Assembly (NCBI GenBank): GCA_023428645.1
Contig: JAEYXD010000064.1
Span: 1-7,863, forward strand
Source of the DNA: Pseudomonadota bacterium
GTDB lineage: Bacteria > Pseudomonadota > Gammaproteobacteria > Steroidobacterales > Steroidobacteraceae
Direction: 5' to 3'
DNA: 7,863 nt
Shown here: one piece after another, positions 1 to 6,457 of the stretch
Numbering within the stretch: the stretch's first letter is position 1
How the letters are laid out: each line of letters starts with the position of its first letter
Made by a program: the position numbers and the translations under genes
The notes under the pieces: generated by a model
Databases searched by the model: none
What the model was told of the DNA's origin: nothing
Seen by the model: the letters and a program-made list of their open reading frames with translations, nothing else

Positions 1-177
1 CATCCGGAAGGATTGATTCAATTGGCCGATGAGGCACTGTACGCTGCCAAAGAGCGCGGGCGAAATCGCACGGTCGTCATGGATCGCGAATACGAGACGC
101 TGACGACGGGTGCGTTCCGCGTGCGTCGCGCGGAACAAAAGAAAACGGCTTCATCCAACTCCCCCTCCCCCGCATAG
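1..177 (+). CDS. GGDEF-domain protein (diguanylate cyclase), C-terminal fragment
   Basis: This is the last 58 codons of a gene that begins outside the window, read in frame 1 to a TAG at 175-177. The peptide contains LADEALYAAKERGRNRTVV at about residues 8-26. That is the characteristic end of a GGDEF domain, where the final helix normally reads ADxALYxAKxxGRN. GGDEF domains make cyclic di-GMP from two GTP. The GGDEF signature loop itself is upstream of the window, so activity cannot be judged. After the domain there is a tail of about 30 residues rich in Arg, Lys, Ser and Pro. The last few codons (SNSPSPA) and the stop are encoded by the palindromic repeat at 159-207, so the native C-terminus was probably different before the repeat arrived. 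Domain identity is well supported; sensory domains and full length are unknown. Confidence 0.85.
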   Translation, partial: HPEGLIQLADEALYAAKERGRNRTVVMDREYETLTTGAFRVRRAEQKKTASSNSPSPA

Positions 178-207
178 CGGGGGAGGGCTAGGGGTGGGGG
201 CCCTCTT
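159..207 (-). repeat. REP-like palindromic repeat, copy A
   Basis: The core is a perfect 11-bp inverted repeat. CCCTCCCCCGC (163-173) pairs with GCGGGGGAGGG (177-187) around the loop ATA. A G-rich flank (about 188-201) follows, with short G-runs broken by TA and T. Copy B at 3331-3378 shows the same organisation in the opposite orientation: flank of C-runs, palindrome, purine-rich end. The match covers about 45 bases and continues outside the stem, so the two are copies of one dispersed element rather than independent hairpins. This copy overlaps the 3' end of the GGDEF gene and supplies its stop codon. No T-run follows, so it is not a classical Rho-independent terminator, though the RNA hairpin could protect the 3' end. 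Confidence 0.75.
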
Positions 208-292
208 CTTTCCTTGTCGAAATCGCGACGACGTGCGCGACCGCCCATTGAAACCCTTTCCCTCTCCCACCCACTCTCAGGACTCCATCTGC

Positions 293-1315
293 ATGACCGA
301 CCCCGCGACCGTGCTCGAGCACACTTTGGGCGCACCGGAAGACATCGTGACCCTGCAAGCGCACATCCTGCAGCAGGAGCGGCGCCACCCGGAGGCGAGC
401 GGACAGTTCTCTTGGATTCTCTCCGCGCTCGCGATCTCCGCGAAGATGATTTCCGCGCACGTGCGGCGCGCGCGGCTCGACGACGTGCTCGGCGCGGTCG
501 GCGCCCAGAACGTGCAAGGCGAGCAGCAGCAGAAGCTCGACGTCATCGCGAATGAAATCCTGTTGCGGACGCTCGGCGGGCGCGAAGGCGTCGCGATCGT
601 CGCTTCGGAAGAAAATGAGGAGCCGGTGATCCTGCGCAGCGACGATTCCTCGGAGCGCAAGTACTGCGTGCTATTCGATCCGCTCGACGGCTCTTCCAAT
701 CTCGACATCTGCGGCGCGGTCGGCACGATCTTCAGCATCCTGCGCAAGGACCGCCGTTCGCCGAAGGCAAGCGATTCGCTCCTGCAGCCGGGGTTCCAGC
801 AAGTCGCGGCGGGGTACGTGCTGTACGGGTCCTCGACCGTGTTCGTGCTGACGATCGGGCACGGCGTCGACATGTTCGTTCTCGATCCCGCGTACGGAGC
901 CTTCATGCGCGTAGCGCAGGGCGTGCGGATCCCGCCGCGGAATCCGTGCTACTCCGTGAACGAAGGCAATCGCCTCAGTTTCCCGCAGGGCTATCAGGAC
1001 TATCTCTCGTGGGCGCAGGGGCACGGCTATTCGAGCCGCTACGTCGGGGCGATGGTCGCGGACGTGCATCGCATTCTGCTCAAGGGCGGCGTGTTCATGT
1101 ATCCGCCGACGAAAAAGGCGCCGAACGGCAAGCTGCGTCTCATGTACGAGGCGAACCCGATGGCGATGATCGTCGAGCAGGCCGGCGGCAAGGCGATGGC
1201 CGCGCCCGACCAACGCATTCTCGACGTCCAGCCCACGGACATTCACCAGCGCGTGCCGGTCGTGCTCGGCAGCGCGGACGAGGTCGATCACGTCATCGAG
1301 CGGCTGCGCGCCTGA
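293..1315 (+). CDS. fbp: Class 1 fructose-1,6-bisphosphatase
   Basis: This 340-residue cytoplasmic enzyme hydrolyses fructose 1,6-bisphosphate to fructose 6-phosphate and phosphate, the committed step of gluconeogenesis. The length matches the family (about 330-340). Visible landmarks are the N-terminal region QERRHPEASGQFS (about 28-40), KLDVIANE (81-88), the acidic segment SEENEE (105-110), the metal-binding signature DPLDGSSN (129-136), and the substrate-binding block RYVGAMVADVHRIL followed by GGVFMYP (249-271). The ATG at 293 was chosen because AGGA lies at 279-282 with 10 bases spacing and because the protein aligns from here. The frame stays open upstream to 110, but that extension runs through repeat A and is not protein-like. 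The gene stands alone: repeat A precedes it and a 10-bp hairpin follows. Nothing is missing from the catalytic motifs. The Mg2+ dependence and AMP inhibition usual for the family are not shown by the sequence. Confidence 0.97.
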   Translation: MTDPATVLEHTLGAPEDIVTLQAHILQQERRHPEASGQFSWILSALAISAKMISAHVRRARLDDVLGAVGAQNVQGEQQQKLDVIANEILLRTLGGREGVAIVASEENEEPVILRSDDSSERKYCVLFDPLDGSSNLDICGAVGTIFSILRKDRRSPKASDSLLQPGFQQVAAGYVLYGSSTVFVLTIGHGVDMFVLDPAYGAFMRVAQGVRIPPRNPCYSVNEGNRLSFPQGYQDYLSWAQGHGYSSRYVGAMVADVHRILLKGGVFMYPPTKKAPNGKLRLMYEANPMAMIVEQAGGKAMAAPDQRILDVQPTDIHQRVPVVLGSADEVDHVIERLRA

Positions 1316-1335
1316 AGCGAACGAGGTAACGGAGC

Positions 1336-1362
1336 GGTCGGCGATTAGTGAGATCGCCGACC
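1336..1362 (+). terminator. Hairpin after fbp, possible terminator
   Basis: GGTCGGCGAT (1336-1345) and ATCGCCGACC (1353-1362) form a perfect 10-bp stem around a 7-base loop, starting 20 bases past the fbp stop. It is placed to end the fbp transcript before the ketosynthase gene. The bases after the stem are mixed (TCCGCGTTC), not a U-run, so intrinsic termination is uncertain. It could instead be an RNA 3'-end stabiliser or a protein site. The stem is certain; the role is inferred. Confidence 0.4.
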
Positions 1363-1453
1363 TCCGCGTTCAGCCAACGCGAAGCAGCCACCGCTCATCG
1401 CTACAGAGAGGTATCCTTCGTACCTAAGGTCCCCTCTGCCAGCAAGGTCGCTC

Positions 1454-3301
1454 GTGCTCACGGCTGACAAAGTTCTCGTTACTGTAGGTACTCCGTGCTC
1501 GGTGTCCGCCGTCGGCAGCACCGAGACTTATCTGGCGAAGGTCGCCGGAAACCCCGAGTTCATCGGCTTTGCCGCGTTCGACGCGGGTTTCGTCGACATC
1601 GAGCCGCAATCCGACGGCTCCGTACGGTTTCTCTGGACGAATGGCGACCCCGCGCCTCTCGATGAAATCGAACGCCGCCATGGCGCACAGCTGCGCGCGA
1701 ATTCCGGAATTCGTTATATCGAGGAACTGACGAAGCTCGCCGGCTCCATCGTCACCGACATCGCCGCGAGCCTGCCGCACGATCTGGCCAACGGCGGACT
1801 GCGTCGCTTGGGTGGCCTGTCCTATCGCGACATTCGCGACTCGGCGCTCAAGGACATGTACGGCCTGTTCGACGACGATCCGCGCTTGGGGCCGTCGCTG
1901 CAGTCGCAGCTGTTCATCTACAGCGGTGTCGGCGCGCTCGCCGCGCTGCCGGTCTCCCTGTCCGAGCTGCTGCCCAATCCCTTCGACTTTCGTATTGCCG
2001 CCGCCACCGCATTCCCGGGCCTCGACGCGGTCCACGAATGGCGCGGCGCCGGCAATGTGCCAGACGAAAACGACAAGCTGCGCGACAAGTTCGCCATGCG
2101 GCTGGCGAACTCGCTCGCCTCGCATGGGCCGGCGCTGATCTCGACGATGCTGGCGCCGGCGTACAGCCTGAGCAAATCGCTGAAAAACCCGGCTTTGCTC
2201 GAATCGCTCAAGGGCCCGAGCGGTTACATGCGCGTGCCGCAGACGCCGTTGAACGCCGTCGGCGCGTGCGCTTCGAGCTCGATCGCGTTCGCCGAGATCG
2301 CGCCGCAATTGGTGCTCGACTATCCCGGCTACCACCGGCCGCAACTCGCGTTGTGGACCGCGGCCGACGCCGGCACGCGTCCGCAATGGGGCTTGCTCGA
2401 TGCCTTCGGTCCGGGCGCGCTGATGACGCGCGCGAAGCTCGAAGCATTGAATGCCGGGCGCTCGCCGCAGGAACAGCGCCCGGTCGGCGAGAGCCTCGCG
2501 CCATTCGACGTGGACGCGAACGGCACGGTCGTCGGCGAAGGCGGCTCCGGCGTGATCATCACCACGCTCGACTTCGCCTTGCGCAACTTCCTCGACATCA
2601 CCTCGATCATCGTCGGCTGGGGACAAAGCGGTGAGGCCGGCGGCAAAGCGCATTTCGCGGGCGTCGGTTTCGGCGGCGAGAACGCGATCATCCACGCCTT
2701 CGAGCTCGCGTATCGCGGTCATGGCTATGGGATCGCGGACTTCGATTACCTGGTCGCCCATGCGACCGGCACGCGCACGAACTCGAAAACCGATCTCACG
2801 ACCGCGGCGAACGCGCGCGCTGCGGCCGCCCGGCGGCAAGGCTTCAACGGCACATTGCCGCGCATGATCGTCGGCACGCCGAAGGCGATCGGCGACGGCC
2901 ACACGATGGGCGAAACCGGCCTCAAGGCCGTGTCGCAGGCGCTGCAATACCTGCTCGGCAAGCCGGCCGTCGGCGTGCCGACGCTGCGGCATCTCGATCC
3001 GGATCTTGGCGCCGTCACCGATTCGTTCCGCCTCGATCGAACCCCGAGCGCCGGCAATCCGGACGGCGGCGTCGTGTGCGCGACACAGGGCTTCGGCGGG
3101 TACAACGGCGCGCTCGCCTTGCGCGGGGCGCATGCCGAGGCGTTCCAGCGCTACTCAGTCGATCGCAATGTGCTTGCCGCCTATCTCGAACGATGGCCGG
3201 AGCTGCGCCGCGAACGCGAACAACGCGAGCGACTGTGGCGCACGCGTCGCCGCAGCGCGCTCGAGCTCGCGCAGATGCATCGCTGGAAGGGACTGGATTG
3301 A
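1454..3301 (+). CDS. Long beta-ketoacyl-ACP synthase family protein (KAS I/II fold)
   Basis: This is a 615-residue condensing enzyme of the thiolase fold, which joins an acyl group to malonyl-ACP with loss of CO2. The catalytic set is visible: nucleophile Cys272 in VGACASSS, His436 in the HATGT motif followed by TNSKTD, Lys477, and His483 in GDGH. A C-terminal GFGGYN motif lies near residue 550. Ordinary FabB/FabF proteins are about 410 residues with Cys near 160-170. Here Cys is at 272, so roughly 100 extra residues precede it, and there is also a charged C-terminal tail rich in Arg and Glu. The size recalls Pseudomonas FabY (about 630 residues), which starts fatty acid synthesis; orthology is only a guess. 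The GTG start at 1454 has AAGG at 1444-1447, 6 bases away, and no better start lies nearby. No ACP, ketoreductase or dehydratase gene is adjacent, so the pathway cannot be read from context. Confidence 0.9.
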   Translation: MLTADKVLVTVGTPCSVSAVGSTETYLAKVAGNPEFIGFAAFDAGFVDIEPQSDGSVRFLWTNGDPAPLDEIERRHGAQLRANSGIRYIEELTKLAGSIVTDIAASLPHDLANGGLRRLGGLSYRDIRDSALKDMYGLFDDDPRLGPSLQSQLFIYSGVGALAALPVSLSELLPNPFDFRIAAATAFPGLDAVHEWRGAGNVPDENDKLRDKFAMRLANSLASHGPALISTMLAPAYSLSKSLKNPALLESLKGPSGYMRVPQTPLNAVGACASSSIAFAEIAPQLVLDYPGYHRPQLALWTAADAGTRPQWGLLDAFGPGALMTRAKLEALNAGRSPQEQRPVGESLAPFDVDANGTVVGEGGSGVIITTLDFALRNFLDITSIIVGWGQSGEAGGKAHFAGVGFGGENAIIHAFELAYRGHGYGIADFDYLVAHATGTRTNSKTDLTTAANARAAAARRQGFNGTLPRMIVGTPKAIGDGHTMGETGLKAVSQALQYLLGKPAVGVPTLRHLDPDLGAVTDSFRLDRTPSAGNPDGGVVCATQGFGGYNGALALRGAHAEAFQRYSVDRNVLAAYLERWPELRREREQRERLWRTRRRSALELAQMHRWKGLD

Positions 3302-3330
3302 GAGGCGCCGGGAGGCTCTAGAAAGAGAAC

Positions 3331-3378
3331 AAGAGCCCCCATCCCGGCCTTCCCCCGCTGTCGCGGGGGAAGGGGAAG
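3331..3378 (+). repeat. REP-like palindromic repeat, copy B (inverted relative to copy A)
   Basis: CCTTCCCCCGC (3348-3358) and GCGGGGGAAGG (3363-3373) form a perfect 11-bp stem around TGTC. A C-rich flank (GCCCCCATCCCGG, 3335-3347) precedes it. Read on the plus strand, this matches the reverse complement of copy A at 159-207 in order and spacing, with a few substitutions and short indels. Several differences fall at paired positions in both arms: the stem reads CCTTC/GAAGG here and CCCTC/GAGGG in copy A, so pairing is kept. It lies between the convergent ketosynthase and secreted-protein genes, 29 bases after one stop and 24 bases before the other, where a bidirectional RNA hairpin could separate the transcripts. 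No long U-run follows on either strand. Confidence 0.75.
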
Positions 3379-3402
3379 ACTGTGAGCTTTGCCCGTGAAG
3401 GT

Positions 3403-3777
3403 TTAGCTCTTCTTGCCCGTGAACGTTGCGTCGCCCAACTCACCGAGCGACACCTTGCCTTGCATCGTGCTGCCGTCCACGGTGCCGGTGTACGTCACCG
3501 CGAGATCCATTCCCTGCGCATTGATGCTGTACTTGAGCTCGACCGCGTTGCCTTTCACCGTGCCCGTGACCGGCGCTTCGCCCAGCTGACCCTTGTAGGT
3601 ACCCGCCAGCTCCGTGCCCTTTTGCGTGAGCGTGAAGACCGGGTTGCTCGTGCCCATCTGCGACTCGACCGTCATCGTCCACGTGCCCGCGACGTTCGCA
3701 TCCGCGGCGATCGCCGGCAGCGACAGCGCGCCGATCGCGGCGACGGACACCAACATCATTCTGCGTAGCGTATTCAT
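3403..3777 (-). CDS. Small secreted beta-rich protein, function unknown
   Basis: This 124-residue protein has a clear Sec signal peptide. MNTLRRMM gives the positive N-region, then comes a hydrophobic core (about 9-20), with probable cleavage after AIA at residue 24. The mature part, about 100 residues, has no Cys and is rich in Gly, Thr and Val. It shows alternating strand-like segments with recurring G-x-W, LxGxYxG, VTGTVKG, YTGTVDG and MQGKV patterns. That suggests a small antiparallel beta-sheet or lipocalin-like barrel exported to the periplasm or beyond. I do not recognise a characterised family and assign no function. The start is firm: GGGAG (complement of 3784-3788) lies 6 bases upstream. 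The frame is open further upstream to 4176 but lacks coding character there. The gene is convergent with the ketosynthase and separated from the upstream lysR-type gene by about 355 bases, so it probably has its own promoter. Confidence 0.85.
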   Translation of the reverse strand: MNTLRRMMLVSVAAIGALSLPAIAADANVAGTWTMTVESQMGTSNPVFTLTQKGTELAGTYKGQLGEAPVTGTVKGNAVELKYSINAQGMDLAVTYTGTVDGSTMQGKVSLGELGDATFTGKKS

Positions 3778-4132
3778 CGATTTCTCCCGAACGTGTTTCG
3801 AATCGAACGACTGTAATGCGCGCTGCCGACCAGCATCGCTCGCGCTGTGACGCGCTTCCTTCGGCTGCCAGTGTCTTGGGCGCGCCCTTCGAAGCCGCCC
3901 CGAACGACTTCGCAATGGGACTCGTAGAGTAGAGGACGGGTTGCGCCGAAAGCAAAAGAGATCCGCGATCGCGCCGCTAAAACACCGTAAAAATTCGTCA
4001 TCGAGGCCGCATCGCGCGCGAATTCTGCATCTCGTTTCGCCACGCGGTTCTGCGCGGAGCTGCTGTGACGAGGCTCGCGCGTGACTGCCACGGTAGAGCT
4101 CGTTCGACAGGTCGCGCTGCTCCGCCCGATCG
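3778..4132. other. Gene-free stretch between the LysR-type gene and the secreted-protein gene
   Basis: I see no convincing gene, RNA or repeat in these 355 bases. Open frames exist on the minus strand but have mixed codon use and no family resemblance. A fairly A+T-rich patch at about 3950-4000 could hold the promoter of the secreted-protein gene, which reads leftward. A weak pair of boxes can be drawn on the minus strand in the region 3925-3957 (TTGCTT and TACTCT, 18 bases apart), but the match is poor and I do not call it. The leftmost part carries the ribosome-binding site of the secreted-protein gene (GGGAG, complement of 3784-3788). Confidence 0.6.
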
Positions 4133-5014
4133 TCAGGTCTGCCAGCGCTCGCGACACAGCGCCAGCAAGCGCGCACCGGCCTGCGAGAGAGGTTGGTGTT
4201 TCAGAGAGTAGACGCCGACCTGACGCTCGATGCTGGAGAACGGCAAGCCTTCGAGCGGCACGAGCTCGGGCGGCAAGCTCGTCACGAGATCCGACACGTA
4301 AGTCACGCCCTTGCCTTCCGCGACGAGTGCCAGGCGCAACTCCATGTGACTGACTTCCCAGACGGACGCGAACGCGTTGCGCAGTCGATCGCCGCCGGGG
4401 CGGCGCGGGTTCTCATCGAGGTACGAAGTCACGAGAGGTAGCTTGCGCAAGGTCGCCTGCGGGTCGCGCCGGAGCGCGTCGCGGCTCGGATGATCGCGCG
4501 CGATCATGAGACGGCGCGTCTCGGAGAAACACGGATGCACGGCGAAATAATCCGGCATCGTGTGTTGCAGCGGCCCGAAGCCGATTTCCCAGCGGCCCTC
4601 CGACACGCCATAGACGATCTCGCGACTCGGCGCGACGACGACTTTCAGTCGCGTCAGCGGATTACGCTCGGAGAACTCGCGCAGCAGACTCACGCCGAAA
4701 CGCGCATTCGCGGCGGGCGAGAGCGCGAGCGACAACGTCGAGAGCGCGCCGGACTTGATTTGCGCGATGTCCGCGAGCGTCTCGCGCTCTTCGTTCATCA
4801 TCGTTTCCGCGAAGCGCAGCAACCGAATGCCGGCTTCCGTCAACTGCGGCGGATTGCCACGCCGCAGCAGCACGACGCCGATGCGATGCTCGAGATTCGC
4901 GATGGCCTGGCTGACGGCCGATTGCGACAGATCCAAGCGCTCCGCGGCCCGGCTGAAGCCGCCCGCCTCCACGACCGCGTGGAAGCAGCGGATTTCATTA
5001 CGTTCGATTTGCAT
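4133..5014 (-). CDS. LysR-family transcriptional regulator, divergent from the citrate synthase gene
   Basis: This 293-residue protein has normal LysR-type length and layout. An N-terminal winged helix-turn-helix occupies about residues 4-62 (FHAVVEAGGFSRAAERLDLSQ, followed by the SAVSQAIANLE recognition helix and LTEAG). A linker helix follows, then a two-lobed periplasmic-binding-like effector domain from about 88 to the end. Such proteins bind T-N11-A palindromes as tetramers and respond to a small molecule. The ATG at 5014 fits the usual N-terminus of the family, where the helix begins within the first ten residues. No good Shine-Dalgarno precedes it, so the transcript may be leaderless or weakly translated. 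The gene points away from the citrate synthase gene 151 bases off, with a T-N11-A palindrome at 5079-5097 in between, so it probably controls that gene and itself. This recalls CitR over citA in Bacillus subtilis. The ligand is unknown. Confidence 0.93.
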   Translation of the reverse strand: MQIERNEIRCFHAVVEAGGFSRAAERLDLSQSAVSQAIANLEHRIGVVLLRRGNPPQLTEAGIRLLRFAETMMNEERETLADIAQIKSGALSTLSLALSPAANARFGVSLLREFSERNPLTRLKVVVAPSREIVYGVSEGRWEIGFGPLQHTMPDYFAVHPCFSETRRLMIARDHPSRDALRRDPQATLRKLPLVTSYLDENPRRPGGDRLRNAFASVWEVSHMELRLALVAEGKGVTYVSDLVTSLPPELVPLEGLPFSSIERQVGVYSLKHQPLSQAGARLLALCRERWQT

Positions 5015-5078
5015 GGCGTGAATTGTGGCGCCGCATCCGGCCGGAGAGAAGGCTCCGCACCGACCCCTCCGCGACCTC

Positions 5079-5097
5079 CTATCGAGTCCGCTGATAG
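5079..5097. promoter_or_regulatory. Candidate LysR-type operator (T-N11-A palindrome)
   Basis: CTATC (5079-5083) and GATAG (5093-5097) are perfect inverted arms 9 bases apart. They place T5082 and A5094 exactly 11 bases apart, the LysR-family T-N11-A rule, with A/T-rich arm ends. The site sits about midway between the two divergent starts: 64 bases lie between it and the regulator ATG at 5014, and 68 between it and the citrate synthase ATG at 5166. Two further palindromes lie just beyond it, CATCGATG (5101-5108) and GGCCATGGCC (5112-5121). A looser dyad around GGCGCC (5024-5035) overlaps the regulator's leader and might be a second, weaker contact. Binding is inferred, not shown. Confidence 0.5.
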
Positions 5098-5165
5098 CGC
5101 CATCGATGCAAGGCCATGGCCGCTGCGCCACCCGCGCGTTACGTTCACCTTCGAAACGGCAGTCA

Positions 5166-6308
5166 ATGGCGGAGGGCGTCGTGGCGGAGTCAACACCGAT
5201 CAACAAGGGCCTGGAAGGCATCGTCGTCAACACGACTTCCGTATCGCACGTCGACGGCGAAGCCGGACGCCTGTACTACCGCGGCGAATCGATCGAGACG
5301 CTCGCGCAGAAGCGCTTCGCGGAGGTGATGCACCTCGCCGTGTTCGGCTCGTTGCCGGACCAGGCTCGGTTGGCCGAGGTTGAGGACTATCTCTGGGAAG
5401 CGGGTCGGCTGCCGCCGGAGTTCGTCGCGACGCTGCGCCAACTCGCGCGTCACGGCGCGCATCCCATGGCGACGCTGCAAGCCGTCACGCCGTTGCTCGC
5501 GCTCGATCCGCCGTCGACTCGCCTGGGACGCACCGCCGCCGAGGAAGAGGGCTTGCTGATCGCGGCGCGCATTCCCGCCGTCGTCGCGACGATTCGCGCA
5601 GCGCTGCAAGACCATCCGGACCCGACCTATCCCAGCTCGCGACGTTACGGCGAGCGTTTCTTACAAATGTTCGAAGGCGCCGATGCCAGCCCGACGGCCG
5701 TCGATGTCTTCGAAGCGACGCAGATCCTCCAGCTCGACCACAGCTTCAATGCGAGCACGTTCACCGCGCGCGTCGTGACCTCGACCGATGCGCCGCCCGC
5801 GTCGGCGCTCGCGGCGGCAATGGGCGCCTTGTTCGGCGCAAAGCACGGCGCGGCCGATCAGCTCGCGCTCGAAATGGCGCAGGAGGTCGGCGATCCGCGG
5901 CAGTCGGAGCGCTTCGTCGCATCGTGCCTCGCGACCGGCCGGCTCGTCATGGGCATGGGGCACCGCGAGTATCGCGTCGTCGATCCGCGCGCCCGCATCA
6001 TCAAGGGCCTGACAAGCAGGCTCGCGCTCACGGGCGAAAACCGTCGGCTGCTCGACATCCTGTGCGCGGTCGAGGAATCGTTCATCGCGCAAACCGCCGC
6101 GAAGCGCCGCTCGCTGCGCGCGAACATGGAGTTCTACAAGGGCATCATCTATCTCGCGCTCGGCGTGCCGAAGGAATATTTCACGGCACTGTTCGCCGCC
6201 TCGCGGTGCTTCGGCTGGACGGCGCACATCGTGGAGCAGCGCGTCGACAACCGCATCATTCGTCCGGCCGCGCATTACGTCGGACCGGCACCGCAGGCTA
6301 GCGGTTAA
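5166..6308 (+). CDS. Citrate synthase / 2-methylcitrate synthase family protein with a catalytic Asp-to-Glu change
   Basis: This 380-residue protein has the length of the small citrate synthases, which condense acetyl-CoA with oxaloacetate or propionyl-CoA in the methylcitrate route. Motifs in order are KGLEGIVV with YRGESIETLA near the N-terminus, DHSFNASTFTARVV (191-204), His227 in KHGAADQ, His266 in GMGHREYRVVDPRA, NMEFYKG (320-326), and FTALFAASRCFGWTAHIVEQ with RIIRP near the C-terminus. Both catalytic His are kept. The family's third catalytic residue, Asp in NVDFYSG, is Glu322 here, and the usual LHGGAN is KHGAAD. It may therefore be a slower or re-purposed paralogue. The ATG at 5166 lacks a good ribosome site. 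GTG at 5181 has GGAGGG 4 bases upstream (5171-5176) and gives a more typical N-terminus (375 residues), so it may be the true start. No prp or TCA-cycle genes adjoin it. Family is certain; substrate is not. Confidence 0.93.
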   Translation: MAEGVVAESTPINKGLEGIVVNTTSVSHVDGEAGRLYYRGESIETLAQKRFAEVMHLAVFGSLPDQARLAEVEDYLWEAGRLPPEFVATLRQLARHGAHPMATLQAVTPLLALDPPSTRLGRTAAEEEGLLIAARIPAVVATIRAALQDHPDPTYPSSRRYGERFLQMFEGADASPTAVDVFEATQILQLDHSFNASTFTARVVTSTDAPPASALAAAMGALFGAKHGAADQLALEMAQEVGDPRQSERFVASCLATGRLVMGMGHREYRVVDPRARIIKGLTSRLALTGENRRLLDILCAVEESFIAQTAAKRRSLRANMEFYKGIIYLALGVPKEYFTALFAASRCFGWTAHIVEQRVDNRIIRPAAHYVGPAPQASG

Positions 6309-6457
6309 CGGCGCTCGTGATGGACGGTGCCGGCATCCGGGCCGGTGCCCATTCGCGTCCCGTTCGCCGCCGAGCACCACGTGCTGCCGATGGTCGCGCG
6401 AGGAGCGGCGAATTCCGAGGCGCTCGATTACGCTGTCGGCTCAGTGGAAGTGAACAC

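Noticed and set aside
110..292. Extended N-terminus for fbp from an upstream start at 110
   Set aside because: The extra 61 codons run through the repeat and give Pro/Gly-rich sequence foreign to the family. ATG 293 has a ribosome site and matches the usual N-terminus.
1424..3133. A 569-codon open frame on the minus strand opposite the ketosynthase gene
   Set aside because: Its product is very rich in Arg, Gln and Ala with no recognisable motif, as expected for antisense frames of G+C-rich genes. The plus-strand frame has an intact catalytic set.
3400..3777. A plus-strand gene opposite the secreted-protein gene (frame 3382-3768)
   Set aside because: The product is rich in Arg, His and Leu without motifs, while the minus strand has a signal peptide, ribosome site and clean domain end.
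3778..4176. Upstream extension of the secreted-protein frame on the minus strand
   Set aside because: It would bury the signal peptide inside the protein and lacks coding character. A strong GGGAG site directly precedes the ATG at 3777.
5015..5233. Extended LysR-type protein starting at 5233 on the minus strand
   Set aside because: It would add 73 residues before the helix-turn-helix, overlap the start of the divergent gene, and remove the operator region from the intergenic space.
6330..6385. Short inverted repeats in the gap before csaA (CCGGC/GCCGG and AGCAC/GTGCT) as a terminator
   Set aside because: The stems are only 5 bp, no T-run follows, and such dyads are frequent by chance in G+C-rich DNA.
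6317..6457. Extended CsaA from an in-frame ATG at 6317
   Set aside because: The added 47 residues are Arg- and Ala-rich and not found in CsaA. The ATG at 6458 has GGAAG at good spacing.
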